NCBI RefSeq assembly: GCF_002224365.1
Contig: NZ_CP022437.1
Location: 3,162,001 to 3,226,000 of the forward strand
Source: Virgibacillus necropolis
Lineage (GTDB): Bacteria > Bacillota > Bacilli > Bacillales > Amphibacillaceae
Reading direction: 5' to 3'
Length of the DNA stretch: 64,000 nt
The translations under genes and the position numbers were made by a program. Within the stretch, counting starts at the first letter, position 1. The number at the start of each line of letters is the position of its first letter. Positions 61,586 through 64,000 of this stretch are shown here, one piece after another. The notes under the pieces are model-generated. The model saw nothing but the letters and a program-made list of their open reading frames with translations, was not told the origin of the DNA and made no database searches.

Positions 61586-62058
61586 GTTGGTTGTCCCCCC
61601 TCTTTTAAATCAGAAATAAATACAGAAATAAGATTAATGGCAAGGAAAAGTCCACTTATCGGAAGTACCATGTAGATTAACCCCATTGGGATTTGAAGTG
61701 CTGGTGACATTTGTGACATTGCACTTGTAGCCAAATTGAATCCTTGATAAATTATGATGATAAAAAACATCAAACTCACTAAAGTTGCACATACATACAA
61801 AATCTTCTTCCCGACTTCAGGAAATAAATTTGTAAAAAACTCTACGCCAATGTGCTGTTTTAAGGCCATGGCATATGCAGCACCTAAAAAAGTCAGCCAA
61901 ACTAAACAATAGCGCGCTAGTTCCTCTGTCCATGCAAGCGGGCTATTTAGTACAAATCTAAAAATAACTTGTAAAAATACAGAGGTAACTAAAACTGCTA
62001 AAAGAATATTAAGGAAATGCTTCATGCCAATATTTATGTAAGCTATAATCCGTTGCAA
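61582..62058 (-). CDS. dctQ: TRAP transporter small permease DctQ
   Basis: A 158-residue protein with four membrane segments and the DctQ signature PLAWTEELARYCLVWLTFLG (about 36-55), followed by ALKQHIGVEFFTNLFPE. It pairs with DctM. The start is TTG at 62058, with GGAGGAAATACT upstream. The gene overlaps dctM by four bases and is 67 bp from dctP. No anomaly seen. Confidence 0.93.
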   Translation of the reverse strand: MQRIIAYINIGMKHFLNILLAVLVTSVFLQVIFRFVLNSPLAWTEELARYCLVWLTFLGAAYAMALKQHIGVEFFTNLFPEVGKKILYVCATLVSLMFFIIIIYQGFNLATSAMSQMSPALQIPMGLIYMVLPISGLFLAINLISVFISDLKEGGQPT

Positions 62059-62125
62059 AGTATTTCCTCCCTTATTAATGGAAACAGGAGAAAACTAGTT
62101 TCTCCTGTTTCTTGTTTATATAGCA

Positions 62126-63127
62126 TTATTGCTGTGCTTCTAAAACCCGATTCAATAAATCCTGATGTTCAATTTGATCATAGACAGGACGAACCGCCTC
62201 TTGGAAAGGCTTTATATCAACCTCTTCGATAATTTCCATGCCTTGTTCTTTTAACGTTTTAATTGATTCCTTTTCCATTTCAACAATCATGTCACGTTCT
62301 ACTGCCCCGATTTTCTGTCCTTCTTCGACAACAATATCACGTAAATCTTCCGGTAATTCATCATACGTTTGCTTACTCATCATATATATCGCTACAGAGT
62401 ATACATGCCCGGTTAATGTCATGTATTTTTGATTGGATTCATATAAGCTATATTGATCAGCCACAATAGCCGGATTTTCCTGTGCATCAACAACACCTTG
62501 TTGCAGGGCTGTTAACGCTTCTGTCCATGCCATCGGTGTTGGCTGTGCTCCAAGTGCTTCAAAAGCAGCTAAGTGAATATCGTTTTCTTGTGTTCTAATT
62601 TTTACGCCTTCTAAATCCTCTGGTTTTTCAATAGGATGTGTAGAATTTGTTATATGGCGGTACCCATTTTCCGCCCAGGACAGGCCAATAATGCCTTGTT
62701 CTTCCATTGCCGCGAAAAGTTCATCACCAATCTCTCCTTCCAATACTTCAACTGCCGATTCACGATTATTAAAAAGAAAAGGAACATCTAAAACCTCCAA
62801 TTCTGGTACAAAGTTTGTAACCGGTGCAGTAGATGATACAACAAGGTCAACCGTACCTAATGTCATGCCTTCCGTTAACTCTCGTTCAGCACCAAGTTCA
62901 CTGAATGGAAAAATTTCAATGATAACCCGTCCATCCGTTCTTTCTTTCACATTTTTCGCCATTTCTACAAACCCTAAATGATATGGATGATCATCTGGCA
63001 ATGAGTGTCCAGCTTGTAATGTATACACTTCTTTATCATTTGACCCTGATGATGATTCACTTCCACAAGCAGCTACAAATAGTAATACAATAAATGCCAT
63101 AACTGACATTCCAACTCTTTTTCTCAT
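62126..63127 (-). CDS. dctP: TRAP transporter substrate-binding lipoprotein DctP
   Basis: A 333-residue extracellular binding protein with a lipoprotein signal (lipobox VAAC, Cys near residue 21) and Ser-rich linker. The DctP fold shows LQAGHSLPDDHPYHLGFVEM, VIIEIFPFSELGAERELTEG, the conserved Arg in LEGVKIRTQENDIH and GVVDAQENPAIVADQYSLYE (Q-x-G-V-V-D-A-Q-E-N-P). The Arg normally holds the ligand carboxylate. GGGGAGGAATTAAT precedes the ATG. It is the first gene of the leftward operon, with a candidate GntR site (63162-63176) in its leader. The ligand is probably a hydroxy acid. Confidence 0.95.
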   Translation of the reverse strand: MRKRVGMSVMAFIVLLFVAACGSESSSGSNDKEVYTLQAGHSLPDDHPYHLGFVEMAKNVKERTDGRVIIEIFPFSELGAERELTEGMTLGTVDLVVSSTAPVTNFVPELEVLDVPFLFNNRESAVEVLEGEIGDELFAAMEEQGIIGLSWAENGYRHITNSTHPIEKPEDLEGVKIRTQENDIHLAAFEALGAQPTPMAWTEALTALQQGVVDAQENPAIVADQYSLYESNQKYMTLTGHVYSVAIYMMSKQTYDELPEDLRDIVVEEGQKIGAVERDMIVEMEKESIKTLKEQGMEIIEEVDIKPFQEAVRPVYDQIEHQDLLNRVLEAQQ

Positions 63128-63161
63128 ATTAATTCCTCCCCGTAAATTATCTTTTAATTGC

Positions 63162-63176
63162 TGATGTCATACATCA
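63162..63176 (-). promoter_or_regulatory. palindromic FadR-type operator in the dctP leader
   Basis: TGATGTCATACATCA is a perfect 15-bp palindrome (6-bp arms, 3-bp centre) containing GT-N3-AC, the FadR-subfamily core. It lies 35 bp before the dctP start, opposite the divergent GntR gene. Confidence 0.65.
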
Positions 63177-63369
63177 TTCGTAAAAACTATAAAGTGCATT
63201 TCTAATGAACTTCCTCTTACTACCCCCAATCCAAGTTAACACTTTAAAATATATTTTATTTTTTCTAAAAACAAATGATATACTTTTCCTTTTCTTGTAT
63301 TAACAGTATTAACATTTCATATCTGTACATAAATAGGAAAGTATAGTATATTGAAGCAAATCAACATTT

Positions 63370-63389
63370 TACATCGTACGTATGATGTA
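63370..63389. promoter_or_regulatory. second inverted repeat in the dctP-GntR intergenic region
   Basis: TACATC (63370-63375) and GATGTA (63384-63389) are inverted half-sites with an 8-bp centre; the half-sites are those of the 63162 palindrome in everted order. It lies 120 bp before the GntR gene. Together the sites suggest looping or dual control. The rest of the 381-bp gap is AT-rich without a gene. Confidence 0.4.
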
Positions 63390-63508
63390 GTAATTATTAC
63401 TTATACTACATAATTTAAAACTGTTTGTAAATAGGAATTAACAGAAAAATATTTTTCTTTAAAATATTTGAATTAAATAAAGGTTATTTACTATATGAGA
63501 GGTGGCTA

Positions 63509-64000
63509 ATGATGTCGTTATCTTTTACTAAAATTAATAATATGAGCCGAACCATTTCCTCTGAGATTGTATTACTGATAAAGGATAATCTTCTTAAAGG
63601 TGCATTAAAACCAGGGGATAAATTACCAACTGAAAAGGAATTAATGGCACAACTAGGGGTAAGTAGAACACCAGTCAGAGAGGCAATAAAAATTTTAGAA
63701 TCGATTGGTGTTATACAAATCAAACGTGGGGAAGGGATGTTTATTACAAACAACCAATCTCATTTTTCACTAAACCCGCTTATCTTCAGCTTAATCATGC
63801 ATAGTAATAATATAGAAAAACTGATCGAATTTCGTCAGCATTTTGAAGTTCTATTAATCAATATGATTATAACGAAGAAAGATAAGGACATTCGTAAAAT
63901 TGAAGAGGTGTATCAGTCCCAAGTTGAAAGGATGAAACCCCATTTAAGCCCAGAAGAATTGACAAATATCGATTTGGAGTTTCATTATGCTGTATTGGAC
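63509..64000 (+). CDS. GntR family regulator (FadR/FCD subfamily), truncated by window end
   Basis: From ATG 63509 (or 63512), behind AGAGGTGG, 164 codons run to the window edge without a stop. The winged helix reads KGALKPGDKLPTEKELMAQL then GVSRTPVREAIKILESIGVI and KRGEGMFITNN. An FCD ligand domain begins near residue 95 with IEFRQHFEVLLI and continues toward FHYAVLD, the D-x3-H type metal/ligand region. It is divergent from the TRAP operon and is its likely regulator, responding to the transported acid. The C-terminus is outside the window. Confidence 0.88.
   Translation, partial: MMSLSFTKINNMSRTISSEIVLLIKDNLLKGALKPGDKLPTEKELMAQLGVSRTPVREAIKILESIGVIQIKRGEGMFITNNQSHFSLNPLIFSLIMHSNNIEKLIEFRQHFEVLLINMIITKKDKDIRKIEEVYQSQVERMKPHLSPEELTNIDLEFHYAVLD

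Overview
The window reads as chromosomal DNA of a low-GC, endospore-forming member of the Bacillaceae, probably an Oceanobacillus/Virgibacillus-like genus. The evidence is the strong GGAGG-type ribosome binding sites, frequent TTG/GTG starts, GabR-, TctABC- and TRAP-type gene sets of Bacillaceae character, a spore-coat type transglutaminase (tgl), a mevalonate-pathway HMG-CoA synthase (mvaS) and Bacillaceae dispersed repeats. I found no rRNA, tRNA or CRISPR array. The genus is inference; no 16S or marker tree is available here.

Layout. 0-2 kb: divergent gabT (partial) and gabR with a candidate GabR operator. 2-7.4 kb: a leftward acyl-CoA degradation set (TetR regulator, 3-hydroxyacyl-CoA-dehydrogenase-like SDR, acyl-CoA dehydrogenase, thiolase, CaiB/BaiF CoA-transferase), interrupted by a dispersed repeat into which a 221-bp MITE has jumped, leaving a 9-bp target duplication. 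7.7-10.1 kb: a type I sulfatase and its formylglycine-generating enzyme. 10.2-21.2 kb: a complete cluster resembling the Listeria 1,2-beta-oligoglucan (sophorooligosaccharide) locus: GH94 phosphorylase and GH3 glucosidase leftward; lipoprotein SBP, two permeases, esterase and LacI regulator rightward; two identical GAAACGTTTC operators sit on the two divergent promoters. 21.2-22.9 kb: gene debris and a 5-copy, exactly 52-bp tandem repeat.

23-33 kb: Nramp-like and DAACS transporters, then a decayed patch (frameshifted tubby-like, XRE and DUF2975 genes), adenine deaminase with a purine permease preceded by a 29-codon ORF, DUF2294, an intact tubby-like gene and an OppA remnant. 33-41 kb: a 1133-aa exported phosphodiester-glycosidase/metallophosphoesterase, small genes, mvaS, a lipoprotein cyclophilin and tgl.

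41-48.4 kb: a hexarate catabolic operon (GntR, 5-dehydro-4-deoxyglucarate dehydratase, 2,5-dioxovalerate-type dehydrogenase, UxuA-like enzyme, TctCBA transporter). 48.6-52.3 kb: a Lys-rich mini-protein with a 12-copy hexanucleotide repeat upstream, an old-yellow-enzyme gene joined in frame to a SEC-C motif, a decayed LURP-like gene and a LysR regulator. 52.5-55.3 kb: RraA-type aldolase, GltS-type symporter and D-2-hydroxyacid dehydrogenase, divergent from the LysR gene. 55.5-56.6 kb: membrane protein, small ORF and a 25-bp perfect inverted repeat. 57-64 kb: a second acid-catabolism operon (ALDH, SDR, tartrate-dehydrogenase-like enzyme, TRAP DctPQM) divergent from a GntR regulator cut by the window end.

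Overall this is a nutrient-scavenging region. Several self-contained 'regulator + transporter + two to four enzymes' modules for sugar acids, hydroxy acids, beta-glucans, fatty acids, purines and GABA stand side by side, separated by dispersed repeats and decaying genes.
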